Numbered from the stretch's first letter, positions 1 through 10,811 are shown. The stretch is 64,000 nt of DNA from an uncultured Flavobacteriaceae bacterium (GCA_947497245.1 CANMFO010000002.1:806001-870000); one strand, 5' to 3'. Numbers and translations: made by a program. Notes: generated by a model not told the origin, from the sequence alone.

Positions 1-1019
1 GAAATCATCAGTGATTCCCCTAGAAACTGCAGTACGAGTTGGCTGCGACCGGCCCCGATCACCTTGCGGAGGCCCACTTCCTTAGACCTTCTTGACGACC
101 GTGCCGTGGCCAAGTTCATATAATTGATGCAGGCCACAATTAAAATAACGAAGGCCACGATAAAGAAAATGTTCACATATTGGATGTTCCCATGGCCCGG
201 TACATCTATTTGCAGATTCGAATGCAGATGAATGTCCCGCAAAGGCTGTAAATTGAAGGAGATTTCAAATTCGGTAATTCGGGCTGCGTAGATTTCGTCG
301 ATTCGCTCCACCATTTTGGAAAGGTCCTCTGCAGAGGATATGGCGCCCTTTTCAAATTGGAAATATCCATAAAAATTAAAACTGTTCCATACCTTGTTGA
401 TCAGATCGGAATCGGTTTTCGCATGATAGGCCATGGGCAGGATCATGTTGAACTGCAAGTGCGAATTGCTTGGAACATCGGCCAAAACGCCCGTGACCGT
501 AAAGGTGTCCCTATTGTCCACTTTGATGGTCTGGCCCAGTGCCCTTTCGGCCCCAAAAAACTTCTTGGCCGTGGTTTCGGTAATTAAGATTCCATCGGGC
601 CGGGCGAGGGCCGTCTTCGAATCCCCTTCGATTAGCGGAAATGTAAATACCTCCAAAAAATTGGCATCCGCAAAAAAGACCGGCTCTTCCTTATACTTCT
701 GATCCTTTATCTCGATCAGGGCCTCAAAAGGGGAACTCAGGCGAAGACTTGATTTTATTTCCGGCACCAGATCCGGCAATTCCTCTACCATACCTGCGGG
801 ACTTACGGCAGCCTTAAAATCTTCATTGGCGATTGCGGTCAGTCTGTATATCTCGTCAGAATGGGTATGAAAGGCGTCGTAGCTCACCTCGTTCTGCACC
901 CAAAGCAGTATAAGAATACTGCAGGCCATACCAATGGCCAGTCCGCCGACATTCAACAAGGAGTACCATTTGTATTGAACAAAATTTCTCCAAGCGATCT
1001 TTATATAGTTTTTAAACAT
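1..1019 (-). CDS. FtsX/MacB-type ABC transporter permease, N-terminal part (runs off the left edge)
   Basis: This is the last visible member of the permease array; only about 339 codons are inside the window, so its C-terminal half is not seen. The ATG at 1017-1019 gives MFKNYIKIAWRNF, the same start as the neighbouring paralogs. A first membrane segment (about residues 20-40, NVGGLAIGMACSILILL) is followed by a MacB-like periplasmic domain and the second membrane segment. Next comes the cytoplasmic loop NLATARSSRRSKEVGLRKVI, which is the hallmark of FtsX-type permeases. It lies 53 bp downstream of the next permease on the same strand and is presumably co-transcribed. The family couples cytoplasmic ATP hydrolysis to movement of a periplasmic domain, as in MacB and LolCE. 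The substrate is unknown. Confidence 0.93.
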   Translation of the reverse strand, partial: MFKNYIKIAWRNFVQYKWYSLLNVGGLAIGMACSILILLWVQNEVSYDAFHTHSDEIYRLTAIANEDFKAAVSPAGMVEELPDLVPEIKSSLRLSSPFEALIEIKDQKYKEEPVFFADANFLEVFTFPLIEGDSKTALARPDGILITETTAKKFFGAERALGQTIKVDNRDTFTVTGVLADVPSNSHLQFNMILPMAYHAKTDSDLINKVWNSFNFYGYFQFEKGAISSAEDLSKMVERIDEIYAARITEFEISFNLQPLRDIHLHSNLQIDVPGHGNIQYVNIFFIVAFVILIVACINYMNLATARSSRRSKEVGLRKVIGAGRSQLVLQFLGESLMI

Positions 1020-1071
1020 GGTTCCCGTTTTTTGCCCGTTCTTTCAAAGGACGGGTCGCTGTTGTTTTATT

Positions 1072-3471
1072 TCATTCCGTACGCAGACTTTTCACAGGAT
1101 TTGCGTTTGCCGCCTTAATGGCCTGAAAACTGACCGTCAACATCGTTATCAAGAGCGCGCCTATCACGGCCAGTGCGAAAATCCACCATTTGAGAATTAC
1201 CCGGTAGGGGTACTCTTGCAGCCAACCGTTCATTACGTAATAGGAAATGGGGATGGCAATGAAGCAGGAAATCGTGACCAGCTTCAAAAAATCCTTGGAA
1301 AGCATGTTCCAGACGTTGAACACCGATGCGCCCAGTACTTTGCGCACGCCTATTTCCTTGGTGCGCTGTTCCGCTACGAAGGAGGTGAGGCCGAACAGGC
1401 CGAGGCAACTGATCAAAATGGCCAGGGCGGTAAAGATTCCGGAGAGCGTGCCGACCCGTTCCTCCGCGGCAAACTTTTCGCCGTACTCCTGATCGACAAA
1501 ATCATATTGAAACGGTATATTGGGAAAATGCTCTTTGAACACCCTTTCGATGATCGCCAGGTTTTGGCTTGCGCTCTGCTGGGGGTTCAACCTGAGATTG
1601 TAGTGACTGCCATTCGCATTCTTATCAAAAACGTACATGCCCTGTTTTACCGGTTCATAAGGAGATTGTGCGATCATGTCCTCTACCACGCCCACGATCT
1701 TTAAGGGCGGGTCCGGATTCTCATCGTCATCGTCCTTCATAAACTTGCCCACCGGATTCTTGATCCCCATATATTTTACCGCGGTCTGGTTGAGGAGCAC
1801 CGCGTTGGAATCGGAGGCGAATTCCCTCGAAAAATCCCTTCCTTCCACTATTTTCAGGTTCAAGGTCTTGACATACTCGTAGGAAACGGCGGTCCATGCA
1901 AAATCTTCTTGGAACCCCTCTGGCTTGCCCTCCCATGTAAATCCACTTCGGTTCGACCAGATGCGGGTCGTGGGACTGCTCGAAGTGGCCATCTCCACTA
2001 CGGCGTTGGAACCCAAGAACTCGCTTCGCATCAGTTCGTATTTGTCCTCAAAGTCCTGGCTCATGGTGGGCACTTGCACCAGGCCTTCCCGATCATAGCC
2101 TATGGGACGGTTTTTGGCATGGTTTATCTGCTGCATCACGATGAAGGTACCTATGATAAAAGCGACGGAAACCGTAAATTGGAGCACTACCAGGATTTTT
2201 CTTGGCGTACCGGCGTACTTGCCCACCTTAAAGGTTCCCTTCAATACTTCCACGGGCCTGAAAGAGGATAGGTACAGCGCTGGGTAGCTTCCCGCCAATA
2301 AGGCCGTGAACAGGACAAATGCTATTGAAACCAGCCAAAAGTAGAGGTTGCCCCAGGGAAATTCAATTTCCTTCCGGGCCAACTCGTTGAATCCGTTGAG
2401 TGACAGCAATACGATGATTATGGCCAAAACGTAGGCCATGACGACCACCAAAAAAGATTCGCTCAGGAACTGGTTGATCAGTTGACCGCGTTGTGAACCG
2501 ATCGATTTCCGGATTCCGACCTCCTTGGAGCGTTTTTCCGATCTTGCGGTGCTCAGGTTCATAAAATTGATGCAGGCCAGAAGCAATACAAAGGCACCGA
2601 TAATCCCAAAAAGCCAAACATATTTTATACGCCCGCCCACTTGTTTTCCGTTTTCAAAATTCCCGCGCAGATACCAATCTTCCATGGGGAACATAAACAG
2701 TTGTGGGTTGTATTCCACAGATTCCTCGTTCAAGGTCTTTTTGACGTCTTTTATCGTGGCGGTCACTTGGTCCATAGTAGTATTTTCCGCAATTTGTACG
2801 AACATTTGAAAGGAATTGTTCCCCCAGCTATCGACGGCATTCTTGATCCATTCCTGGGCAGTGATATACTTTTCCCAAGGCATGATATACTTGGTGCTCT
2901 TAAAGGAGCTGTTGAAGGGCATGTCTTTGTACACCGCCGAGACCATCATGTCATATTCACTGTTCACCTTCAGTATCTTGCCTACAGGATCTTCGGAACC
3001 GAAAAGGGCATTTGCCGTGGATTCCGATAACATAATGGAATTGATTTCCCGGAGCCCGTCCAGCTCTCCGCTTACAATCTCCAAGTTGAGCAATTCCGGA
3101 GCGGCTTCCTGCATGAAATTACCCTCCCTGGAAATGCTTGTCTCTTTGTATTTGAGATATTGGGAGTTGTTCCATGACGACATTACAATATGCTTGAAGT
3201 TGTCATTGTACCCTTCCCGAAGGGCCATTTCCAACGGTCTGGGTATGGCCGGTCCGGTACTTGTATTTCCGTTGAAGGTCTGCGATTGGAATACTTGGGC
3301 GATCTTGTCCTTGTTCTGGAAATACGCATTGTGCGAAAGCTCGTCCTGCATCCACAGGCCAATGATCAGGGTCACGGCCATACCCAAGGCCAGACCACCG
3401 ATATTGATGGCGGAATACCCTTTGTTTTTCTTTAGGTTTCTCCAAGCGATTTTTAAATAGTTTGTGAACAT
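1072..3471 (-). CDS. FtsX/MacB-type ABC transporter permease, double-module (array member)
   Basis: This is an inner-membrane permease of 799 aa. The layout is shared by the whole array: membrane segment 1 (about 20-40), a MacB-like periplasmic domain (about 45-280), three membrane segments forming a first FtsX module (about 285-405), then segment 5 (about 430-450), a second periplasmic domain (about 455-670) and a second three-segment FtsX module (about 680-790). Each module carries a cytoplasmic coupling loop, here NLSTARSEKRSKEVGIRKSI and AEQRTKEIGVRKVLGASV. The chain ends NPVKSLRTE, a tail shared with its neighbours. Two modules in one chain suggest that a single polypeptide supplies both halves of a transporter; that is inference. 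No ATPase domain is present, so it must borrow one, most simply the ATPase at 15719-16414. Confidence 0.93.
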   Translation of the reverse strand: MFTNYLKIAWRNLKKNKGYSAINIGGLALGMAVTLIIGLWMQDELSHNAYFQNKDKIAQVFQSQTFNGNTSTGPAIPRPLEMALREGYNDNFKHIVMSSWNNSQYLKYKETSISREGNFMQEAAPELLNLEIVSGELDGLREINSIMLSESTANALFGSEDPVGKILKVNSEYDMMVSAVYKDMPFNSSFKSTKYIMPWEKYITAQEWIKNAVDSWGNNSFQMFVQIAENTTMDQVTATIKDVKKTLNEESVEYNPQLFMFPMEDWYLRGNFENGKQVGGRIKYVWLFGIIGAFVLLLACINFMNLSTARSEKRSKEVGIRKSIGSQRGQLINQFLSESFLVVVMAYVLAIIIVLLSLNGFNELARKEIEFPWGNLYFWLVSIAFVLFTALLAGSYPALYLSSFRPVEVLKGTFKVGKYAGTPRKILVVLQFTVSVAFIIGTFIVMQQINHAKNRPIGYDREGLVQVPTMSQDFEDKYELMRSEFLGSNAVVEMATSSSPTTRIWSNRSGFTWEGKPEGFQEDFAWTAVSYEYVKTLNLKIVEGRDFSREFASDSNAVLLNQTAVKYMGIKNPVGKFMKDDDDENPDPPLKIVGVVEDMIAQSPYEPVKQGMYVFDKNANGSHYNLRLNPQQSASQNLAIIERVFKEHFPNIPFQYDFVDQEYGEKFAAEERVGTLSGIFTALAILISCLGLFGLTSFVAEQRTKEIGVRKVLGASVFNVWNMLSKDFLKLVTISCFIAIPISYYVMNGWLQEYPYRVILKWWIFALAVIGALLITMLTVSFQAIKAANANPVKSLRTE

Positions 3472-3501
3472 GATTTAATCTATTTAGAGTTCTTTATTTT
3501 T

Positions 3502-5889
3502 TCATTCGGTGCGTAAACTTTGTACCGGGTTGGCCCGTGCCGCCTTTATGGCCTGGTAACTTACGGTAAGGAGTGTGATCCCCAGCAGCCCCCCGACGGC
3601 GATTGCAAACACCCACCAGGAAATGGTGGTCCGGTAATTGAAATTTTGTAACCAATTGTCCATAAAATACCACGCTAGGGGAGAGGCGATAAGACCGGCG
3701 ATCAAAATGAGCTTTAAAAAATCCTGTGTGATCAACCAAAGGATCCCTATTACGCTACTGCCCAATACCTTTCGAATGCCTATTTCTCTCGTTTTTTGTA
3801 CCACAAAGAATAAAATCAGACCATAGATGCCCAAGGAACCAATAAAAATGGCCATTCCGGAGAACAGTTTGGTCAAAGACAGAAAACGCTGTTCCGATTC
3901 ATACAATTCGGCCACCCGATCATCCAGAAAGTCGTATTCAAAAATGTACTCTGGAAAAAGGCCCGTCCATTCTTTTTCAATATGCTGCAAGCTGCCCTTG
4001 GTCTGGCCCATATTGATTTTTATGGCCAATTCGTTATAGTTTTCCGAAGCGGGTGCTATAAATATGGGATTGATGTTTTCATGGAAGTCCTGGTCGTGAA
4101 AATCGGCAATGACACCCACCACATTGGCCTGGATGTATCTTCCGCTAATGGAAACCGGCTTGCCCAAAAGCTCATCTAACGATAGGATTCCCAACTTTTT
4201 GGCAAAGGTCTCATTGACCAAAACCTCATCTACGGAATCTTTTTCGTAAAAATTTCGACCGGCAAGCAATTGTAGGTCAAAGGTGTTCAAATAGTCCTTA
4301 TCCCCCATCTTGACCTGTATGGAAAACTCTTCATCTTCGGGCCGATTATTATAATTTATGTTGGTGCCCCATTGGTTTTCGCCGGCACCGGGCGACGCGA
4401 AACAGGCGGTGATCTTTTCCACTCCGGCAAATTGTGCGATCCGCTCCTTGAGGCCCTTGAGCCGAACGGGTTCCACCTCTGCGGGAATATCCACCATGAC
4501 CACGGCGGCCTTATCGAACCCTAGATCCGAATCTATGGCGAACCGTAACTGTTTGTTGACCACAATAGTCCCAATAATAAGTACAATGGAAATGACAAAT
4601 TGGGTGGTGACCAATACCTTTCGGGTAAGGTAGCCCCCCGAATCTTTTTGGGTCAGCTTTCTTTTTAGGGCAAGAATGGGGGTAACCCTGGCCAATAGGA
4701 ACCCAGGATAGCTTCCCGCCAGCAGCGTGATAGTTATCAGCAGCAAAAACGCAAAGGCAAAAAAGTGTGGTTGGAAAAGATCGGCCGTGGAAAGTTGCAG
4801 ATCGAAAATGCCATTGAAATACGGCAGCGACAACATACTCAGCGCCAGTCCCAATAAAAGGGCGAAAAAAGTGATCATGAAGGTTTCCGTCATGAACTGC
4901 CGGAACAGTTGGCCCTTGAAACCTCCCAAGACTTTTCGCACCCCGACTTCCTTGGAACGGGTAGCCGATTGGGCCGTGGAAATGTTGATGAAATTGATGC
5001 TGGCCACAACCAGTATGAAAAAACCTATCAAGGAGAATATCCATAGTATTTTGAGATCTATGCCGCCGCTGTATTTGGAATCAAAATGAATGTCGGCAAG
5101 TGCCTGTAACTTGTAATGGTGTACATTTTTGGATTTGGGTCGGAACTTTTCCACGTATCCGGAAAGAACACTTTCTATCTGTGCTATGTCCTGGTCGGGA
5201 CGCAGGAGACCGAAACATTGTAGGCCCGAATTGATACCGCCCCAAGATTCGTCGCCCAAAAATTCACTGTACTTTTTGATCGTTTCATAGGAGATGAAGA
5301 TGTCGCCGGATATGAGGGAGGTTCTTGGTAGATTTTTCAATACCCCGGTAATGGTAATGGTTTCCCGATTGCCCAAAACAAAGGTTTTGTTGATCGGGTT
5401 TTCATCGCCGAACAGTTTATGGGCCATGGCCTCTGTAACCACCGCAGTGTTCGGCTGTGAAATCGGAACATCGTCCGAATGGTTTACAAGGGGGAAGTTG
5501 AATATCTTGAAAAAGTCGGGTTCCGCAAATCTAATGCCTCCGTCGATCTTCATCCTTAGATTGGTCTCCTCAATGGAAATGAGCGGATCGTACCAATCCA
5601 CGATCTTGGCCACTTTTTCGGCATAGTCGTAATCGGTTTTAAAGGCATTGGCGAAACCGGGGGGCACACTCGCTTCGAAGTCTATAAAATCGCGGTGCTC
5701 TTCGGTAACAAACCGGTAGATCCTATCCGAATTGTTGTGGAAGGTGTCATATTGTAAATGATGGCTTACAAAGAGAAAGATCAGGATACTGCTCCCAAAA
5801 CCCAATGCCAGCCCCAGGATATTTATGGAGGCAAACCCCTTTCTTTTTCTGAGGTTCCTCCAAGCGATTTTGAGATGGTTCTTCAACAT
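3502..5889 (-). CDS. FtsX/MacB-type ABC transporter permease, double-module (array member)
   Basis: This is a 795-aa paralog in the array. The frame extends upstream to 5913, but the ATG at 5889 gives MLKNHLKIAWRNL, which aligns with all other members, so it is preferred. The first FtsX loop reads NISTAQSATRSKEVGVRKVL and the second VQKTREIGIRKVLGSSV; the tail is NPVQSLRTE. The first periplasmic domain (for example SVPPGFANAFKTDYDYAEKV) is clearly closest to the member at 13273-15657 rather than to its direct neighbours, which points to a duplication within the cluster. It is separated from its neighbours by 26-30 bp. The substrate is unknown. Confidence 0.93.
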   Translation of the reverse strand: MLKNHLKIAWRNLRKRKGFASINILGLALGFGSSILIFLFVSHHLQYDTFHNNSDRIYRFVTEEHRDFIDFEASVPPGFANAFKTDYDYAEKVAKIVDWYDPLISIEETNLRMKIDGGIRFAEPDFFKIFNFPLVNHSDDVPISQPNTAVVTEAMAHKLFGDENPINKTFVLGNRETITITGVLKNLPRTSLISGDIFISYETIKKYSEFLGDESWGGINSGLQCFGLLRPDQDIAQIESVLSGYVEKFRPKSKNVHHYKLQALADIHFDSKYSGGIDLKILWIFSLIGFFILVVASINFINISTAQSATRSKEVGVRKVLGGFKGQLFRQFMTETFMITFFALLLGLALSMLSLPYFNGIFDLQLSTADLFQPHFFAFAFLLLITITLLAGSYPGFLLARVTPILALKRKLTQKDSGGYLTRKVLVTTQFVISIVLIIGTIVVNKQLRFAIDSDLGFDKAAVVMVDIPAEVEPVRLKGLKERIAQFAGVEKITACFASPGAGENQWGTNINYNNRPEDEEFSIQVKMGDKDYLNTFDLQLLAGRNFYEKDSVDEVLVNETFAKKLGILSLDELLGKPVSISGRYIQANVVGVIADFHDQDFHENINPIFIAPASENYNELAIKINMGQTKGSLQHIEKEWTGLFPEYIFEYDFLDDRVAELYESEQRFLSLTKLFSGMAIFIGSLGIYGLILFFVVQKTREIGIRKVLGSSVIGILWLITQDFLKLILIAGLIASPLAWYFMDNWLQNFNYRTTISWWVFAIAVGGLLGITLLTVSYQAIKAARANPVQSLRTE

Positions 5890-5915
5890 GATCTTTTTGT
5901 TCTGTATTAACACAT

Positions 5916-8351
5916 TTATTCAGTGCGTAAACTTTGTACGGGGTTCACGATCGCGGCCTTAATGCTTTGATAGCTTACCGTTAGTATCGAAATGGCCACG
6001 GCCAAAAATGCCGCCAATACAAACACCCACCAACCGATCTCTATCCGGTACGAGAAATCTTCGAGCCATTTGTTCATGGCATACCAACCAATGGGCAGGG
6101 AAATGAGTACGGCGACACCTACCAATTTTAGAAAGTCGATGGAGAGCCTGTAGGATATCTGCCCCACACTGGCCCCCAACACTTTTCGAATCCCTATTTC
6201 TTTGGTGCGTTTCTCAGCGTTAAAGGCCGCAAGTCCAAAGAGGCCCAGGCAGGCAATTAGAATCGAGAGTGTTGTAAAAATGAAGAAAATACGTCCCAGT
6301 CGCTGCTCGGTTCGATAGGTCCTGTTGAACGAATCCTCCATGAAATAATAGTCAAAGGGCTGGCCCGGGGCAATTTTGCTCCAAATACCCTCGATGCTGG
6401 CAATGGCGTTTGAAAAGCTTCCGGCCTCCAATTTTATGGCCATGGAGCCCGCCCTTTTGTCCAAATAAAGGCTCAGGGATTCGATTTCATCCCTAAAAGG
6501 GGAAAAATGAAAATCCTTAAGGACTCCTATTATGGTAAAATACTTCGGATTTTCAAGTCCTGAGTCTGGTGTGTACCTCATGCCTATGGCCTCCTCCGGC
6601 GAAACGCCCATGACCGATACCGCGGATTCGTTGATGATCATACTGGTTGAGTCGTTCTTAAAGTTCCGATCAAAGTTCCTTCCGGCGATTATTTGGAAGT
6701 CCATGGTCGATACATAGTCATGATCGACGCCCCATCTTTGCATGCTTACGGCGTTCTCCTGGTCCGTAGCCCCCTCTTCCGGGACAAAAGTGCTATCGGA
6801 TCTGCTGGACGGTGTTGGGAAATAACTGCTCAAAGTGGTATTTTTAACGAAAGCCAATTTCTTTGTCTCTTCCTTAAAGGAGGCCATTTGTTCCCCAAGG
6901 GCAAATACGTCATCGACCACCAATATTTGGTCTTTTGAAAAACCGAGGTCCTTGTTCTGGATATATTTTAGCTGTTGGTACACCACCAAGGTGCCCACCA
7001 TGAGAAAAACGGAAATGGCGAACTGGAAGATGACCAGTCCGTTCCGAACCTTTCCCCCTCCCAGACTATCGTTGCTTGTGCCCTTAAGTACTTTTACCGG
7101 AACAAACTTCGACATAAAAAAAGCGGGATAGCTTCCAGAAAAGAGCCCGAGGACAATACCCGAAGCCAGTAGGATCAACCAAAAGAGCGGATGGGCGTAG
7201 GGCATGGAAATGTCTTTATCCGCCAAATCGTTAAAAAATGGAAGGGCGATTATCGCGATCAGGATTGCCAATAAAAGAGAGCCGAAAGAAACCAGGCCCG
7301 ATTCGACCAAAAACTGGCGGACAAGTTCTCCTTTCTTGGAACCCAATGTTTTGCGAACGCCGACCTCCTTGGCCCTTTTGAGGGAGTGTGCCGTGGACAA
7401 GTTCATAAAATTGACACAGGCCAGTACGATCAAGAAAATAGCAATGAAAGAGAGGATGTAGAGACTTTGAACATTGTTATTGGCGCTTATTTCCGCTACC
7501 CTGTCCGATTTTAGGTGTATGTCCGTTAGGGGAATGGTGCCATAGATCAAATGATTACCGGCCGCCTTAAACTGTTCTTCGGTGATACCCGGCATGAACT
7601 GCTGTACCCCGGGAATTACATATTTGCCCAAAAAATTTCGTAAAGGGGCCTGTAGGTCTGCAATATCGGCCGATGGGATAATCTTGATGAACGTTTGATA
7701 GTTGTTACTGCCCCAGTTCACCACACGGGAATCTTCATAACCCGACATGGCCATAAAAATGGAATGGTCCCTGAGAAATGAGTTTTTGGGCAGATCGTCG
7801 ATTATGCCCGATACCGTATAGGTCTCCGTGTTGTTCAGGACAAGGTTTTGGCCCAGGGCCTCATTGATTCCAAAGTGCTTTTCGGCGGCTGATCGGGTCA
7901 AGACCAGGGTGTTTGGCGATTTTAGAGCTGTTTTTTCATCGCCTGCCAAAAGATCTATCCCGAACATCTTAAAAAATGTGGAATCCACAAAAGTGGCCTG
8001 TTGTTCCTTGATGTTCACCTCCGTACCGGCCCTTTTGACCAACATACTGCCCCTTGTACGGAATCGTGTGGTCAGCTCGACCTCCGAAAAATCATTGTCC
8101 ATCGTTTCGGCCATGGGAGCGGGCGTTACGGCAAATTTGCGGTCCTCACCACCAAACTTGATGTCGGCATTGACCCGATGGATCCGATCCGCATCACTGA
8201 ACATGGTGTCGTAGCTCAATTCATCGTGGATGTACAATGCGATCAGTAGCCCCCCGGCAATGCCAACGGCAAGGCCAAAGGTGTTCAAGAAGGTGAAAAA
8301 GGGTTGCTTTTTAAGGCTTCTCCAGGCTATTTTCAAATGATTTTTAAACAT
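5916..8351 (-). CDS. FtsX/MacB-type ABC transporter permease, double-module (array member)
   Basis: This is an 811-aa paralog and the longest complete member. It starts MFKNHLKIAWRSLKKQ, with a first membrane segment at about 18-40 (FGLAVGIAGGLLIALYI). The first coupling loop is NLSTAHSLKRAKEVGVRKTL, the second AEKRTKEIGIRKVLGASV, and the tail NPVQSLRTE. Its second periplasmic domain has its own sequence, unlike the other members, as expected if the periplasmic domains set substrate or partner choice; that role is inference from MacB-type systems. The gap to the gene upstream in the operon is only 13 bp. Confidence 0.93.
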   Translation of the reverse strand: MFKNHLKIAWRSLKKQPFFTFLNTFGLAVGIAGGLLIALYIHDELSYDTMFSDADRIHRVNADIKFGGEDRKFAVTPAPMAETMDNDFSEVELTTRFRTRGSMLVKRAGTEVNIKEQQATFVDSTFFKMFGIDLLAGDEKTALKSPNTLVLTRSAAEKHFGINEALGQNLVLNNTETYTVSGIIDDLPKNSFLRDHSIFMAMSGYEDSRVVNWGSNNYQTFIKIIPSADIADLQAPLRNFLGKYVIPGVQQFMPGITEEQFKAAGNHLIYGTIPLTDIHLKSDRVAEISANNNVQSLYILSFIAIFLIVLACVNFMNLSTAHSLKRAKEVGVRKTLGSKKGELVRQFLVESGLVSFGSLLLAILIAIIALPFFNDLADKDISMPYAHPLFWLILLASGIVLGLFSGSYPAFFMSKFVPVKVLKGTSNDSLGGGKVRNGLVIFQFAISVFLMVGTLVVYQQLKYIQNKDLGFSKDQILVVDDVFALGEQMASFKEETKKLAFVKNTTLSSYFPTPSSRSDSTFVPEEGATDQENAVSMQRWGVDHDYVSTMDFQIIAGRNFDRNFKNDSTSMIINESAVSVMGVSPEEAIGMRYTPDSGLENPKYFTIIGVLKDFHFSPFRDEIESLSLYLDKRAGSMAIKLEAGSFSNAIASIEGIWSKIAPGQPFDYYFMEDSFNRTYRTEQRLGRIFFIFTTLSILIACLGLFGLAAFNAEKRTKEIGIRKVLGASVGQISYRLSIDFLKLVGVAVLISLPIGWYAMNKWLEDFSYRIEIGWWVFVLAAFLAVAISILTVSYQSIKAAIVNPVQSLRTE

Positions 8352-8364
8352 AGTTTCCTTTTTT

Positions 8365-10791
8365 TCATTCTGTTCGTAAACTATTGACAGGATTGGCCAA
8401 AGCGGACTTGATGGACTGAAAGCTTACCGTTGCCAAGGCGATGAGCACGATGGCCACAAAAGGGAGCAGGAAAAAGGCCCAATGGATTCCGATACGGAAG
8501 GCATAGCCTTGGAGCCAATTGTTTATCGTAAATGCCGCTATGGGAACCGCGATAACGAATGCCAATATCAAAAGCAGCGCAAACTCTTTGTATAAAAGTT
8601 TTAAAATTCCAACTACGGACGAGCCCAGCACTTTGCGGATCCCTATTTCCCTAGTGCGCTGTAGGGTCGTAAACGATGCTAGGCCGAACAGTCCCAAGCA
8701 GGCGACCAAAATGGCCAGACCGGTGAAAAGCCCGAACACTTTCCCGAACCGCTGGTCGGCTTTGTACTGATCGTTGAAATGGTCATCCAAAAAAAAGTAT
8801 TCGTAGGTATTGCCCGGGAAAAAGGCATCCCATTCTGCCCGTACTTCTTGAATGGTACCGGCGATGTTGTCCGTGTTCGTTTTGATGGTAAAATAGCCGC
8901 GTACGTCAGGTATCAATCGCAGCACCAAGGGCTCATAGGGCAATTGGAGGGATTCCTGGTTGAAATTTTCGGAGACCCCTATGATGGTGTACTGCCTGCC
9001 CCAAAAATCTATTCGCTCCCCGATGGCTTCTTCCGGTTTATTGAAGCCCAACTGTTCGATTCCAGATTGGTTGAAGACCACCGCCTCGGGGTCGGATCCA
9101 AAATCTTCCGAAAAAGGTCGGCCAGCTATGATTTTCAGACCAAATTGGTCGATATAGTCATAGTCCACTCCGATTACCCGGTATTGTTTGCCCAGTACCT
9201 CGTCCTGGCTCACCAGCTTAATGCCCCCGGCATTCCATCCTACGGGCTGCCCCGGAATGGTAGACGCCGCTGCAACACTTTTTATAGAGGGGTATTGCAG
9301 CAAACTTTGCTTAAAGGCGGTCATTTGGCTTAAATAGGTAGAATCGGTTACTATGGGAGGCACCACCACCAGGGTTTTATCGATATCGAGCCCTAAGGAC
9401 TGTTGCCGCATAAACTGAATTTGCTGGTAGACCGTCAATGTGCCGATCAACAGAAACAGGGACGCGGCAAATTGAAAGACGACCAAGGATTTCCGTAGAA
9501 GCCCCCCTTGCTTGGTACTGACCATTTTTCCTTTTAGCACTTCCACGGGCTTGAATCTTGAGAGTACCATGGCGGGATATGACCCGGATAGAAAAACCCC
9601 AACGGTGAACAAAGCGATGAGTCCCGCCCAGAAGCTTCCCCTAGTGAATAGGGAATACGATAGATGCTGCCCGGACAATTGATTAAAGGCGGGCAGTGCA
9701 AGAGCCATCAGGCCCAATGCCAAAACCAACGCCATACTGTTGAAAAGGGCAGATTCGAAAAAGAACTGAATGATCAGCTGCTTGCGCTGCGAGCCGACTG
9801 CTTTACGGACCCCAACTTCCTTGGCACGCCCGATGGCACGGGCGGTGGCCAAATTAATGTAGTTTACCCAGGCAATGACCACAATAAAAAAGGCGATGCC
9901 CAACAGAAGATATACCGTTTTGCCATTGCCGGTGGGGCCGGGCTCCATCATATAGTTGGAATACAGGTGTATATCGGTAATGGGCCGCAGTAGATATTTG
10001 GCGGCGCTGTTGGATTTTTTGGTGAATTCACTCTCGTTTTGCTTCACTATGGGCGGAAATTTTGCCTCGACCGTAAGGGGGTCCGTACCTTCTTTGAGCA
10101 GTAAATAGGTAAGGCAACCATCGGAATCCCACCATTCTTCCGGGTTTTGCCTACCATCGGAATTTGTACTGACCTGCTCTAAAAAGCTGGTATAGGATGC
10201 CAGGAAGTTGGGGTGGAGTTGGGTGTTGACGGGCATATCCTCATACACCCCGGTTATCCTATAGTTTCTTCCCCCATTGATATCGACGGTCTTTCCAACG
10301 GCATCCTTTGTCCCGAATATCTGCAGGGCCGTGGTTTCTGAAATGGCCGCGGTATAGGGTTCCCTCAGAACATTTTCGATATCACCGTCCAATAGGGGGT
10401 ACGAAAAGACCTCAAAAAAAGCACGGCTTGTAAAAAAGACCTCATCTATCTTTAAGGTTTCGTTTTGGACCTCCACAATAATATCGCCCGTTTCAACGAG
10501 TTTGACATATTCCTCGATTTCAGGGATTACCTCCTTGAACGAATTGCCTACCGCAAATGCCCCGGCCGCCCATTGTGTTTCTATTTTCCCGGCATTGTAG
10601 CGATCCTGTTGTATTCGGTAGATACGATCTTTCTTCGCATGAAAATCCTCATAGCTGGTTTCAAAGGCAACATATTGAAGGATCAAGAGGCAGGCAGCGA
10701 TTCCGATGGCCAACCCCCCGATGTTCACCGAGGAATATACCTTGTGGTTGATGAGGTTTCTCCAAGCGATTTTCAGATAGTTCTTATACAT
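8365..10791 (-). CDS. FtsX/MacB-type ABC transporter permease, double-module (array member)
   Basis: This is an 808-aa paralog starting MYKNYLKIAWRNLINHK. It has the usual order of membrane segment, periplasmic domain and FtsX module, repeated twice. The first coupling loop is NLATARAIGRAKEVGVRKAV and the second TLQRTREIGIRKVLGSSV, with tail NPVNSLRTE. The second half resembles macrolide-exporter-like permeases in the linker KPVEVLKGKM before the fifth membrane segment. It is 20 bp from the preceding gene and 13 bp from the following one. No frameshift or missing segment is visible. Confidence 0.93.
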   Translation of the reverse strand: MYKNYLKIAWRNLINHKVYSSVNIGGLAIGIAACLLILQYVAFETSYEDFHAKKDRIYRIQQDRYNAGKIETQWAAGAFAVGNSFKEVIPEIEEYVKLVETGDIIVEVQNETLKIDEVFFTSRAFFEVFSYPLLDGDIENVLREPYTAAISETTALQIFGTKDAVGKTVDINGGRNYRITGVYEDMPVNTQLHPNFLASYTSFLEQVSTNSDGRQNPEEWWDSDGCLTYLLLKEGTDPLTVEAKFPPIVKQNESEFTKKSNSAAKYLLRPITDIHLYSNYMMEPGPTGNGKTVYLLLGIAFFIVVIAWVNYINLATARAIGRAKEVGVRKAVGSQRKQLIIQFFFESALFNSMALVLALGLMALALPAFNQLSGQHLSYSLFTRGSFWAGLIALFTVGVFLSGSYPAMVLSRFKPVEVLKGKMVSTKQGGLLRKSLVVFQFAASLFLLIGTLTVYQQIQFMRQQSLGLDIDKTLVVVPPIVTDSTYLSQMTAFKQSLLQYPSIKSVAAASTIPGQPVGWNAGGIKLVSQDEVLGKQYRVIGVDYDYIDQFGLKIIAGRPFSEDFGSDPEAVVFNQSGIEQLGFNKPEEAIGERIDFWGRQYTIIGVSENFNQESLQLPYEPLVLRLIPDVRGYFTIKTNTDNIAGTIQEVRAEWDAFFPGNTYEYFFLDDHFNDQYKADQRFGKVFGLFTGLAILVACLGLFGLASFTTLQRTREIGIRKVLGSSVVGILKLLYKEFALLLILAFVIAVPIAAFTINNWLQGYAFRIGIHWAFFLLPFVAIVLIALATVSFQSIKSALANPVNSLRTE

Positions 10792-10811
10792 AATCGTCTT
10801 TTTAGTTCATA